Part shown: piece after piece, positions 18,322 through 26,876 of the stretch
How positions within the stretch are numbered: position 1 is the first letter of the stretch
Layout: every line of letters begins with the position of its first letter
From: Amycolatopsis aidingensis
GTDB lineage: Bacteria; Actinomycetota; Actinomycetes; Mycobacteriales; Pseudonocardiaceae
Assembly (NCBI RefSeq): GCF_018885265.1
Contig: NZ_CP076538.1
Location: 7,166,001-7,230,000, forward strand
Direction: 5' to 3'
DNA: 64,000 nucleotides
Made by a program: the position numbers and the translations under genes
Notes under the pieces: model-generated
Seen by the model: only the letters and a program-made list of their open reading frames with translations
Database searches by the model: none
What the model was told of the DNA's origin: nothing

Positions 18322-18791
18322 CCCGGCCCGCGCCGAACCTCGCCCTGCCGCGGTGGCGTCGGTGGTGGGCAGCCGAGCACGGCTCCGTGACCGCCGAAGC
18401 CGTGCTGGTGGCCCCGCTGCTGGTCATGCTGCTGCTGTTCCTGGCCGTGGTGGTGCACCGCGGCGTCGACGCGCGGCTGCGGCTCGACGACGCCGCCCAC
18501 CAGGCCGCCCGCGCCGCCACGCTACACCGCAGCACCCCCGCCGCCACCACCGCCGCACGCGACACCGCCGAAGCAGCGCTCGCGCAGGCCGATCTGGCGT
18601 GCCACACCGTCACCACCACGATGTCCGGCACGCTGGCCCCCGCCGGCGCGGTGACCGTGCGCGTGCGCTGCACCGTCGACTTCGGCCAAGCCCTGCTGCT
18701 CGGCGTGCCCGGCGGAAAAACCCTGGAATCGACCGCCAGCGAGGTCGTCGACACCCACCGCTCCCAGCGCCGAGCCGGAGCCAGGCCATGA
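18318..18791 (+). CDS. TadE-like pseudopilin (second copy)
   Basis: The 157-residue protein shows a short basic leader, then [22 protein letters not shown], the TadE-type pilin motif with a hydrophobic helix. An Ala/Thr-rich extracytoplasmic region with two cysteines follows. The GTG at 18318 overlaps the upstream stop. A longer frame beginning at 18198 runs through the previous gene and is not preferred. It differs clearly in sequence from the TadE-like gene at 16850, so the locus has at least three pseudopilin-type proteins. Confidence 0.72.
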   Translation: MTRPAPNLALPRWRRWWAAEHGSVTAEAVLVAPLLVMLLLFLAVVVHRGVDARLRLDDAAHQAARAATLHRSTPAATTAARDTAEAALAQADLACHTVTTTMSGTLAPAGAVTVRVRCTVDFGQALLLGVPGGKTLESTASEVVDTHRSQRRAGARP

Positions 18792-19273
18792 CCCCCCGCA
18801 GCAACGACCGTGGGTGGGACGCCTGGTGGCGAGCCGACGACGGCCGGGTGACCGCCTTCGTGCTCACGTTGCTGATCGGGCTGCTCGCCCTGACCGGACT
18901 GAGCTTGGACGGCGGCGTCGCGCTGGCGAGCAAGGTCCGCGCCAGCGGGCAAGCCGAGTCCGCCGCCCGCGCCGCCGCCCAAGCCCTCGACCTCGCCACC
19001 TATCGCGCCCACGACGTGGTGCGCCTCGATCCAGCGCTGGCGCGAGACCTGGCGCAGCGGTACCTGGCCAGTGTGGGCGCCACCGGCACCGTCACGGTCG
19101 CCGGGGACACGGTGACCGTCGAGGTCACCGCCACCTATAAAACCCAGCTGCTGTCGCTGGTCGGCATTGACGACATCACCACCCACGGGCGGGGCGCCGC
19201 CCACCCGCAGCGCGGGGTCACCGGCGAAGACCGTGGGTTCGCGGATCCTGAAGCAGGGATGGGCGGGAACTGA
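18788..19273 (+). CDS. TadG-like pseudopilin
   Basis: The 161-residue protein has a charged N-terminus ([17 protein letters not shown]) with a hydrophobic helix ([18 protein letters not shown]) of the TadG/TadE N-terminal type. A strand-rich external segment follows ([19 protein letters not shown]). The ATG overlaps the upstream stop by ATGA. A much longer open frame through the preceding genes is a shadow. It is the last gene of the pilus operon. A reverse-strand gene follows, ending about 100 bases away. Confidence 0.7.
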   Translation: MTPRSNDRGWDAWWRADDGRVTAFVLTLLIGLLALTGLSLDGGVALASKVRASGQAESAARAAAQALDLATYRAHDVVRLDPALARDLAQRYLASVGATGTVTVAGDTVTVEVTATYKTQLLSLVGIDDITTHGRGAAHPQRGVTGEDRGFADPEAGMGGN

Positions 19274-19370
19274 CGTGGATGGCATCGGTCACGCCTCAGG
19301 AGGCGCCCGGGGATCCCCCATCGGCGGGTGCTCCCACCCGAACCGGCCAGTCGCCACGCTCCCGTCCGGC

Positions 19371-20426
19371 TCAGCGGGGCGGTTCTGCGGGGATGTCGTC
19401 GAGGTCGAGTCGCCACCAGTTGTCGTCAACGACAAGGTGCAGGTCGGGACCTCTGCCGACAACGTGCGCTGTCGGAGGCACTGGTCGCCCGTCGGGTTGG
19501 ACGAGCCGATACTCGCCGGTGACGTGGAGCCGATCGCCGCTGAGGATGCCTACGACCAGCTTGTCGTGGTCGGGCCCATAACCGCCATACAGCGCGATGC
19601 GGAACCCACCTACGACGAGGGCTTTGGCCCCAGGAATGTCGTTGTGCCATCCGGTCATGGTGTCGTTGTGGATCCGCACGATGGGAAAGTCGGTGTAGTA
19701 GCAGGTCCAGGCCGTGTCGTCGGCAACGTTGAGTGCGTAGCAGTCGCTGATCGCGCCCCAGGTGTTGTCGACATGCGAGGGGTACCGCCATTCCTGGGTG
19801 AAGGCCGCGGAGTACCGGATCAACCCACATGCCCCCACCGGGGGCTCACTGTCCTCGTCGCCCCAGCCGTAGTTGCCGTAGACCCCTTCATCGAAGTAGC
19901 CCACCCAGATCTCGCCTCCGCGGGTGGTTTGCACGTGCTCGATGCCGTCGCCGAGGGTCTGCTCGGTCAGGACCGTTCCGGTGGAGTCGTAGACGATCGC
20001 GTTGCGGTCCGGGCCGTCTGGCCGCCACCGGCACCGGGCGCCCACGACCAGGACCTGCCCGTCGGGCAGCGGCTGCACCGAGGGGTGCGCGAGCGGAAGG
20101 CTGGGAATCCGCGCGGCGATGGCCATGTCCGGCGCATGCACGGTCACCCGTGCCGCGGCTGGGCGCGGCGCCTGGGGATCGGGAAAGGTGGCCCATCCCG
20201 GCTGGGTCGTGGTCGATGTCAACGCCGCCAGGTCCTTCCCGGCCGACCACAACGCCACCACTTCGCCCGATGGGCCGACCGACGCGGATACCCGCACATC
20301 GCCCTGCTGTGGCGGCACGAGCTGCGCGTGGTGGCGGGCCTGGACCGTGGGCAGCGCCATCACCGCCGCACGCCGTGCCGCCTCTCTCTGCTGACGCTGC
20401 TGAGCCCAGTCTTCGGTCACCGACAC
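19371..20426 (-). CDS. Hypothetical protein with propeller-like repeats
   Basis: The 351-residue soluble protein has no signal peptide. Repeated strand-turn elements such as GQVLVVGARCRWRPDG, GEIWVGYFDEGVYG and VGGFRIALYGGYG, spaced 40-60 residues apart, resemble blades of a beta-propeller. No catalytic motif is obvious. It is convergent with the pilus operon and divergent from the gene at 20584, so it may not belong to the pilus cluster. The family is not recognised; the propeller idea is inferred from repeat spacing only. Confidence 0.65.
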   Translation of the reverse strand: MSVTEDWAQQRQQREAARRAAVMALPTVQARHHAQLVPPQQGDVRVSASVGPSGEVVALWSAGKDLAALTSTTTQPGWATFPDPQAPRPAAARVTVHAPDMAIAARIPSLPLAHPSVQPLPDGQVLVVGARCRWRPDGPDRNAIVYDSTGTVLTEQTLGDGIEHVQTTRGGEIWVGYFDEGVYGNYGWGDEDSEPPVGACGLIRYSAAFTQEWRYPSHVDNTWGAISDCYALNVADDTAWTCYYTDFPIVRIHNDTMTGWHNDIPGAKALVVGGFRIALYGGYGPDHDKLVVGILSGDRLHVTGEYRLVQPDGRPVPPTAHVVGRGPDLHLVVDDNWWRLDLDDIPAEPPR

Positions 20427-20583
20427 ATTCGATCACGCCGCCGGTTGCGTGGCCCACGGTATTTCGCGCTTGACGGAGTTGCCCCTCACCCGGGCCGCGC
20501 CCACGACTTCTGGCCACGGGCGAGTGTTCGGCTCGCCGGGATCGCTGACGTCAACCACGGTTTCCGACAGTAAGGAGTTCCAG

Positions 20584-21018
20584 ATGGCGACCACTGACGA
20601 GATCGAGCGCCGTGTCGCCGAGGCAGACGCCGCCCGCAGCGCCAGGAGAACCGCCGCAGCCAAGCGCGTCGGCGAACTCGCGCAGCGCCGCGCTGCGGTT
20701 GCCGAGGAACTGCGTGCCATCGAACGCGAACTCGGCGATGCCCTTGCCACCGACAGCGATGTCATCGACGTTGACGAGCTCGCGCAGTTCACCGACGTCC
20801 CGGCCGCCGAGCTCACCCGATGGCTGACCAATCGGAAGCCGGTTCGCGCCAGCACCACACGCAAGCGCCCGGTCAAGAGCGGGAAGAAGGGTGACACCGG
20901 CCCACCACCGGCCACGGCGCACGCCCCGGTGAGGGACGGCCGAACATCCCCGGCGACGAAACCCGCGATCCCATCGGGCGCGCCCGCCCAGGTCGCGGGC
21001 GCGGCAGACGGGACCTGA
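20584..21018 (+). CDS. Hypothetical coiled-coil protein upstream of the LysM/BTAD gene
   Basis: The 144-residue protein begins with about 60 residues of coiled coil (EIERRVAEADAARSARR, then QRRAAVAEELRAIERELGDAL). A short segment follows (VDELAQFTDVPAAELTRWL) that could form a helix-turn-helix, and the rest is a basic, Pro-rich tail. The ATG follows AAGGAG. It lies three bases upstream of the LysM/BTAD gene. It may bind DNA or a partner, but nothing more specific can be said. Confidence 0.65.
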   Translation: MATTDEIERRVAEADAARSARRTAAAKRVGELAQRRAAVAEELRAIERELGDALATDSDVIDVDELAQFTDVPAAELTRWLTNRKPVRASTTRKRPVKSGKKGDTGPPPATAHAPVRDGRTSPATKPAIPSGAPAQVAGAADGT

Positions 21019-21020
21019 CG

Positions 21021-24000
21021 GTGCACTCCGCGCGCCGCGCTCGGGCACCGGTCACGGCTCGCCACGTCCGACGGGTATGGGTCGTGCTTCGGTTCGTCTG
21101 CCGGGTGGTGCGGGGAGGGCTTGCCTGTGCCGTCCTGCTTGCTGTGGTGGTCGCCCTGCCTGGGGTCTTGGTGCGCTACATCGGTTGGCCGCTGCCGGAT
21201 CACCTTCCCAGCACCGACGAGCTGACCGTGGTGTTGCTGCAACCCATGTCCACCGGGTTCCTGCTCGACGCCTTGGCATGCTTGGCCTGGCTGCTCTGGT
21301 TCTGTTTCGTGCTCGATGTGCTCGCCTGCGCGGTCGAGCTGGCCCGCGGTGCCCGCTGGTCCGAGCTCGCCCGGCAGAGCGGGCCGCTGCGCCGTGTCGC
21401 CGCCGTCCTGATTGGTGCCCTGCTGGTGGCCGTCCTCGGCCGCACCGCCACCGCGGCACCCGCCGCAACGGCCGGCGGTTCTCCCGGTCACGCCTTCAGC
21501 CCGATCGTGGCCACCGCCCCCGCCTGGCACACCCCGGCTATCGGGGGCGCCGGAGCATCCGCGGCGGCGGGCGCGCAGGACCAGACACGGTCCGCCTCCG
21601 CGGGCGCGGTCGGCGAGGACACGCCACCGGGGACAGAACGGGCGAGGCTACCGGAGAACGGGGTGCACGATTCGTTGTGGCGCATCGCCGACCGCTGTCT
21701 GGGTGATGGGAGCCGCTGGCCGGAGATCTGGGCGCTCAACCAGGGCAGTACCCAGCCAGGTGGCCGTGTTCTCACCAACCCGCACCTCATCCAGCCCGGC
21801 GATCTGTTCCGCCTCCCCACTCACAGCAGCACCCAGCCCGGCCCGGACACCGACTCGCCCGTCCCCCACCCAGCACCTCCGCCGTCGGTTCCGCGGGAGC
21901 CCGTGCCTTCGACACCGCCCCCGCCCTCCGAGAGCCACAGCCCGGGCGCCAACACGCCCGTTGGGCCACCGGCAGCCACGCACGCGGACCCGGCCGATGG
22001 GCCAGCGGCGGAACCGTCTGGGGGTGTGTCGTGGGGCACCGAGGTGTTTGTCAGTCTCGGCCTAGCCACCGCCGTCAGCGCCGCACTGCTCCTGCTGCGG
22101 CGCCGCCACAACGCCCGCTACCGGCCCGGCAGCGGGCGCCGTGACGATCACCTTCCCGTGGCGCCGGTGGTCTACCAGCTGCGCCTGGCGCACCTGCAGG
22201 CCCAACACCAGGACGACGACCGAGGTCTAGTGGCCGAGGCATCCCAGCTCGACCGGTCTGTCGGGACCTCGCGCGTGTCGGCCGACGACGGCGGCGACAC
22301 GGCTGCCCCGCACCGGCATTGCGGATCGGTGCGGGTCCTGTCCTCCACCACGTGTCGGGTCGTCGGCAGCCGGGCAACGCCAGCGGCGCCTGGCTCGCGG
22401 TCGGTCGCGGCCCCGGAGATCGCCCTCGAGTGCACCCTCGACTCGGACGCAAGCAAGGCTTCGGCCGCGGCCGGCGGGCAACTGCTGGCGCTCGACCTCG
22501 CCCGCGCGCACGGCCTCGGCCTGGTCGGGCCCGGTGGCTATGCCGCTGCTCGCGCCCTCGTGCTGACCATGCTCACCGGCCACCCCGCCGCCACCCTGGT
22601 CATCCCCGCCGACGACCTCGCCTGCCTGCTCGGCGTCCCGGCGCGGCCCGAGGACCTTCCCACCGCGGTGCGGGTGGTCGACGACCTGGCCACCGGCCTC
22701 GACCTGCTCGAGCCCCATGTGGCGCCGCCCCAGGGACCGGCCGACGCGGACTCACCCGCTCCGCTGGTGCTGATCGCCAGCGCATCGGTTGGTCAGGACG
22801 AGCGGGTGCGGCTGCAGGGCCTGCTGGACAACGGGGGTCAGGCCGGGGTCGCGGCGGTGCTGCTGGGTCAGTGGCAACCCGGCGTCACCGCCTACGTCAC
22901 CTCCGCCGGGATCATCTCGGCCACCGACCCCGGACTCGGCGAGTCCCTGCGCGGCAGCCGCGCATTTACCCTGCCCGACACCGTCACGCGCGACCTGCTC
23001 ACGCTCTTGCGCGACGTCGGGGCCACCCACCGCCCGCGCGATGTGGGCCAGCACCGCGCCCCACAACCCCCGAGCACTGCCCCCGCCGTGTCCCCGGTCG
23101 ACCATACGGAGCCCGCATTGGGTTCGGAGCGTAACGACACTGGCCTGGAAATCACCAGCGGCGCCACCGCCCCCGCAGACGAGGAGACGACGCCCGCACC
23201 CTCGCCGAATCCGGATCCCACCACCGACCCGCCAGCCGGCGGTGCGGCTGGCCGCGCGGACGCAGCGGAATCGAGCACCACGGTGGCGCCGATCCTCCTG
23301 TCGGCCTTCGGCACGCCCACCTTGGCCTGGCGGCCCGATCTCACCCGGCCCGAGCACCTGTACGACATTTCGGCCGGGTTCTCACCGCGTCTGCTGGAGC
23401 TGCTGATGTTCCTGGCCGTGCAGCCCGGCGGAGTATCCCGAGACGCGATCGTCGACGCGGTGTGGCACGAGCACGTCCCCCAGCGGCCGGCCGCCGTGCT
23501 GCGCACCGTCCTCTCCCGCATCCGCAGCGCCGTGAGCGAGGCCACCGACGGCACGGTCACCGAGCTGGTGCTCACCGGGCGCCACCAGTACCGCCTCGAT
23601 CCCGCCCTGGTCGAGACCGACTACCGTGCCTTCGCCGATGCGGTCGCCCGCGGCCGCGCCGCCGCCACCGACCTCGACCGGTTGGCGGCCTACGAGGAGA
23701 TCGTGGACCGCTACGGCGGCCCGCTGGCCGATGGGTTCGATACCGATTGGCTCACCGCGGCCCGGGAGGGCACCCGACGGGACGCGCTCGACGCGGTCGC
23801 CGCCCTCGCCCGCGCACGGGTACGCACCGATCCCGACTACACGCTGGACTTGCTGGAGATCGCGCGCGCGTTCGACCCGCACAACGAGCTGCTCTACCGC
23901 GACATCATGCGCCTGCAGCACACCCTGGGCCGCCACGAGGCCATTTCGCGCACGCTGAGCCTGCTGGAAACCCGGCTCGCCGAAATCGACACCACCCCCA

Positions 24001-24089
24001 CCCCGGAGACCGTCGACCTTGCGCGGCGCCTACGGGAACACCACACCGACCTCACTGACCCGGAACCTGATGACCGGCCCCGCAGGTGA
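21021..24089 (+). CDS. Membrane LysM / BTAD-domain regulator-like protein
   Basis: The 1022-residue protein combines several modules. N-terminal transmembrane helices (RGGLACAVLLAVVVALPGVLV, then LDALACLAWLLWFCFVLDV) precede a LysM-like peptidoglycan-binding segment near residues 210-260 (DSLWRIADRCLGDGSRWPEI). A Pro-rich linker, another helix and an extended low-complexity part follow. The end is a winged-helix plus bacterial transcriptional-activator (BTAD) domain (about 760-1010: VSRDAIVDAVWHEHVP, YGGPLADGFDTDWLT). Such LysM/BTAD proteins are regular neighbours of Tad genes in actinobacteria. A membrane anchor joined to a DNA-binding-like domain suggests envelope-linked regulation or scaffolding. 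The start is a GTG. Confidence 0.82.
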   Translation: MHSARRARAPVTARHVRRVWVVLRFVCRVVRGGLACAVLLAVVVALPGVLVRYIGWPLPDHLPSTDELTVVLLQPMSTGFLLDALACLAWLLWFCFVLDVLACAVELARGARWSELARQSGPLRRVAAVLIGALLVAVLGRTATAAPAATAGGSPGHAFSPIVATAPAWHTPAIGGAGASAAAGAQDQTRSASAGAVGEDTPPGTERARLPENGVHDSLWRIADRCLGDGSRWPEIWALNQGSTQPGGRVLTNPHLIQPGDLFRLPTHSSTQPGPDTDSPVPHPAPPPSVPREPVPSTPPPPSESHSPGANTPVGPPAATHADPADGPAAEPSGGVSWGTEVFVSLGLATAVSAALLLLRRRHNARYRPGSGRRDDHLPVAPVVYQLRLAHLQAQHQDDDRGLVAEASQLDRSVGTSRVSADDGGDTAAPHRHCGSVRVLSSTTCRVVGSRATPAAPGSRSVAAPEIALECTLDSDASKASAAAGGQLLALDLARAHGLGLVGPGGYAAARALVLTMLTGHPAATLVIPADDLACLLGVPARPEDLPTAVRVVDDLATGLDLLEPHVAPPQGPADADSPAPLVLIASASVGQDERVRLQGLLDNGGQAGVAAVLLGQWQPGVTAYVTSAGIISATDPGLGESLRGSRAFTLPDTVTRDLLTLLRDVGATHRPRDVGQHRAPQPPSTAPAVSPVDHTEPALGSERNDTGLEITSGATAPADEETTPAPSPNPDPTTDPPAGGAAGRADAAESSTTVAPILLSAFGTPTLAWRPDLTRPEHLYDISAGFSPRLLELLMFLAVQPGGVSRDAIVDAVWHEHVPQRPAAVLRTVLSRIRSAVSEATDGTVTELVLTGRHQYRLDPALVETDYRAFADAVARGRAAATDLDRLAAYEEIVDRYGGPLADGFDTDWLTAAREGTRRDALDAVAALARARVRTDPDYTLDLLEIARAFDPHNELLYRDIMRLQHTLGRHEAISRTLSLLETRLAEIDTTPTPETVDLARRLREHHTDLTDPEPDDRPRR

Positions 24090-25073
24090 CCAGAGCACCA
24101 TCACTCCGGGGGATAACGCTCCATTACCTACAATGGAGAAAACTAAAATAACTCGATCGACCACGGGCTCTTTGTCGCCGGCGATGCTAACGTCATTGGT
24201 GACGACCATACGCCTGCAGCAAAAGAAACGTATCCCCGTGCGCCCGCACCACCTCGAAACCTGTCACGTTCCCGCGCCGACGCATCATGAGTGTCCTTCT
24301 TTCCACGGCGCAACGGAAAAGTCGGGTAAGGACACCACGAGGGAAACTGACCCGCGGCAAAGAAAAGGAGCGACACCGGCACGCAGGTCGTCGCTCACGC
24401 CACGGACCGCCCCAGCACGAAGCAGCGAACACCGAGCCACGCGGAAGCCTCACACGTACCGGCCACTGCCCGACGAAGTACCCGTAGCGACCATCCCTGC
24501 GGCTGGGTTCGCGGAGCGTGTCTGCCAGCTGTGGGTCCAATGCCCCGGCCGATACACATCGTCTTTCGGTATCCGCCTAAGTCGGATCCCCCTTTGCTCG
24601 ACGTTTCCGCAGCGTAGGGCATCTGACAGGGGATCCAATGGTGTCCCAGACACGCTTGACACCAAGCGGGTCATCACATCGGGCACAGCGGCGGTGTCAC
24701 GCAAGTTCGTCATCGTGCCCCCAGTGCTCACCACCGCATTCCACTCACCTCATCCACCCCTCATTTCCCTTTTCCGGTTCTTAAAAATATCCGTATTTAT
24801 CCGCGGTCTTGCTCGTGGCCAGCACACCCGTTCCGGGTCGACCCGGAATCGCCTGGCCTGCACAAACACGTCCGGGAAATGCGCGTCGCTCACGTCGAAG
24901 GGCGGCCGAAAATCCCCCGAAATCGACCCCGGAAACTATTGCGCGGCGCCCGGTGTCGAGTTACGTTTGTTGTGTCACCAGGAAAGCCGGAAACCGCAAA
25001 CGAACCACCCGCCCCGGGTGCGAAATCATTACCCGGGAAGCCGGAAACCAGCAATTCACGAATGGGGATCGTT
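24090..25073. other. Gene-poor boundary region
   Basis: These 984 bases hold no convincing gene. They are less GC-rich than their surroundings, notably around 24100-24180 and 24770-24800. A 7-base inverted repeat at 24119-24138 (CTCCATT/AATGGAG) follows the LysM/BTAD gene, and TGTCCTT at about 24292 pairs with AAGGACA about 40 bases later. A short phrase GAAGCCGGAAACC recurs near 24984 and 25038. The region separates the pilus locus from the accessory genes and could hold the left junction of the mobile element. I found no match to 56390-56580 by eye. Confidence 0.4.
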
Positions 25074-25238
25074 ATGTGCTACGCCGACACCGCCACCAAC
25101 GACGACGGCACCGCCACCGCGTTTTGCTACTGCGGGTGGAACGACGAACCAACCACCCCCGACGCCGCCGACGCTGCCGCCGAAGCCCACCAGCGGGACG
25201 CCGACGCCGCCGAAGCCGAATTCACTGCCACCCACTGA
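25074..25238 (+). CDS. Small acidic protein
   Basis: The 54-residue protein has a CYCGW motif near residue 18 and an Ala/Asp-rich acidic C-terminus (DAADAAAEAHQRDADAAEAE). I chose the ATG at 25074; an ATG four codons upstream is also possible. Its base composition and the co-oriented genes that follow place it in the accessory cluster. It may be a small metal-binding or regulatory protein. No family is recognised. Confidence 0.45.
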   Translation: MCYADTATNDDGTATAFCYCGWNDEPTTPDAADAAAEAHQRDADAAEAEFTATH

Positions 25239-25279
25239 CCCCGTAACCCGCGCACATGCCACACCGAAAGGGGCACACC

Positions 25280-25615
25280 GTGAACCACAACGCCAACGAC
25301 CCGCGTACCGTGTACGTTTCCGATCCCGACGCCGCCCCCGCGCCACTGCCGGAAATCGTGGTGCGCCGCTTCACCGAAAACGGGTGCACGGTCACCGGTG
25401 TGGTGGTCGATCCCGCCGACGCGCAACGGCTGTTGTACGGCGTGGTCACCCGCCCCGACGGAAAACTTGCCGGAACCTATTACCCCGCCGACGCCGTGCG
25501 CGGTGATCAGTGGCGGGTGGTGGACGCCTACGGTGCCCAGTTTCCCGTCATGGGCGAGTACCACGCGGTGGAATGGCTGACCACCACGGGCGCGGCCGTG
25601 TGGTCCGACGACTAG
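25280..25615 (+). CDS. Hypothetical accessory-region protein
   Basis: The 111-residue soluble protein is strand-rich (EIVVRRFTENGCTVTGVVVD, LYGVVTRPDGKLAGTYYPAD) with a conserved-looking RVVDAYGAQFPVMGEYHAVE near the end. A GTG start at 25280 follows GAAAGGGG; a longer frame from 25256 lacks a ribosome site. It is the second gene in the accessory run and lies directly upstream of the AAA+ ATPase. No family is recognised. Confidence 0.6.
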   Translation: MNHNANDPRTVYVSDPDAAPAPLPEIVVRRFTENGCTVTGVVVDPADAQRLLYGVVTRPDGKLAGTYYPADAVRGDQWRVVDAYGAQFPVMGEYHAVEWLTTTGAAVWSDD

Positions 25616-25673
25616 CCGTCACGTCAGCGAAATCCCGCGCGTCATCCAATCGTCACCAAAAGGACCGAACACG

Positions 25674-26828
25674 ATGACCACGCCAGCCACGACTCCGGCC
25701 ACGGGCACCACGCCCGCCGCCCCGGGCGCGGCAACCCGACTGCGCAACGGCGAACTGCGGCGCATGGTGGCCGAACAGCTCGCCCACGACCCGACCGCCA
25801 CACTGACTCCGGGCGCGATCGCCCGCACGCTCGGGCACTCGTCCGGGGCGGTCGGGAACGCGCTAGCCACGTTGGAAGCGCGCGGGGAAGCCACCAAGGT
25901 CGGCACGAACCCGGTCACCTACCGCGCGACCGACAACACTGCCGACGCCCCGAAAACCGCCGCCGTCGCCCCGCACACCACCACCGCCGCGCCATCGGCA
26001 CCCACCCCGCCACCCGCCGCGCCCGCGCTGGTTACCGGACCGGTCCGCCGCCCGAACGGGCAGATGTACCACCCGCGCAAGCTGTCCGGGTTGTCGGACG
26101 TAACCGCGCTACGGCGATTGCGTGAGGCCGGGGTGTCCGCGCTCATGTACGGCCCACCCGGTACCGGTAAGACGGCGGTGGTGGAGGCCGCGTTCGACGA
26201 CATCGTCACCGTACAGGGCGACAGCGACACCATTGTCGACGATTTCGTGGGGTCGTACACGCAAACACCGGACGGGCGCTATGAATTCGCCTATGGGCCT
26301 TTGGTGATCGCGATGCGGGAAGGGCGTGCGCTGTTCATCGATGACGCCACTCTGATACCGCCGACCGTCCTCGCGGTGGTGTACCCCGCGATGGACGGAC
26401 GCCGCCAGATCACGATCAAGGCGCACAAGGGGGAAGTGGTCGACGCCGCGCCCGGGTTCTACGTCGTGGCAGGACACAACCCCGGGGTACACGGGGCGGT
26501 CCTCACCGACGCGCTGTCGTCGCGGTTCGCCGCGCAGATTCACGTGTCCACCGACTACGACCTCGCCACCCGGCTCAAAATCGAGCCCAGAGCGGTACGC
26601 GCTGCGCGGAACCTGGCCAAACGGCAGGCAAAGGGCGAGATCGGGTGGGCGCCCCAGCTGCGTGAACTGATCGCGTTCCACAGGATCAGCGATGCGCTCG
26701 GCATCACCACCGCCGCCGGAAACCTGATCGGCATCGCCCCGGACGAGGACCGCGAGATCGTCGCCGAAACAGTGCGCAACGTGTTCGGCCCCGACATCGC
26801 GCCGCTATCACTGGGAGCCCAATTCTAA
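25674..26828 (+). CDS. MoxR-like AAA+ ATPase with N-terminal winged helix
   Basis: The 384-residue protein joins a winged-helix domain (about 22-86: GELRRMVAEQLAHDP, SSGAVGNALATLEARGEATK) to an AAA+ ATPase of MoxR/dynein-like type. The Walker A GPPGTGKT is at 160-167, Walker B ALFIDDA near 220, and a sensor segment (VVAGHNPGVHGAVLTDALSSRF) follows. MoxR-type ATPases usually act as chaperones with a VWA-domain partner, and such a gene is next (48 bases on). The winged-helix segment resembles that of the regulator at 35194-35994. The start follows AAAAGGA. The target is unknown; a DNA-linked maturation or remodelling role is inferred. Confidence 0.82.
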   Translation: MTTPATTPATGTTPAAPGAATRLRNGELRRMVAEQLAHDPTATLTPGAIARTLGHSSGAVGNALATLEARGEATKVGTNPVTYRATDNTADAPKTAAVAPHTTTAAPSAPTPPPAAPALVTGPVRRPNGQMYHPRKLSGLSDVTALRRLREAGVSALMYGPPGTGKTAVVEAAFDDIVTVQGDSDTIVDDFVGSYTQTPDGRYEFAYGPLVIAMREGRALFIDDATLIPPTVLAVVYPAMDGRRQITIKAHKGEVVDAAPGFYVVAGHNPGVHGAVLTDALSSRFAAQIHVSTDYDLATRLKIEPRAVRAARNLAKRQAKGEIGWAPQLRELIAFHRISDALGITTAAGNLIGIAPDEDREIVAETVRNVFGPDIAPLSLGAQF

Positions 26829-26876
26829 AGGGACCTACCACCACCGCCCGCGATCATCCCGAAAGGACACACTACG

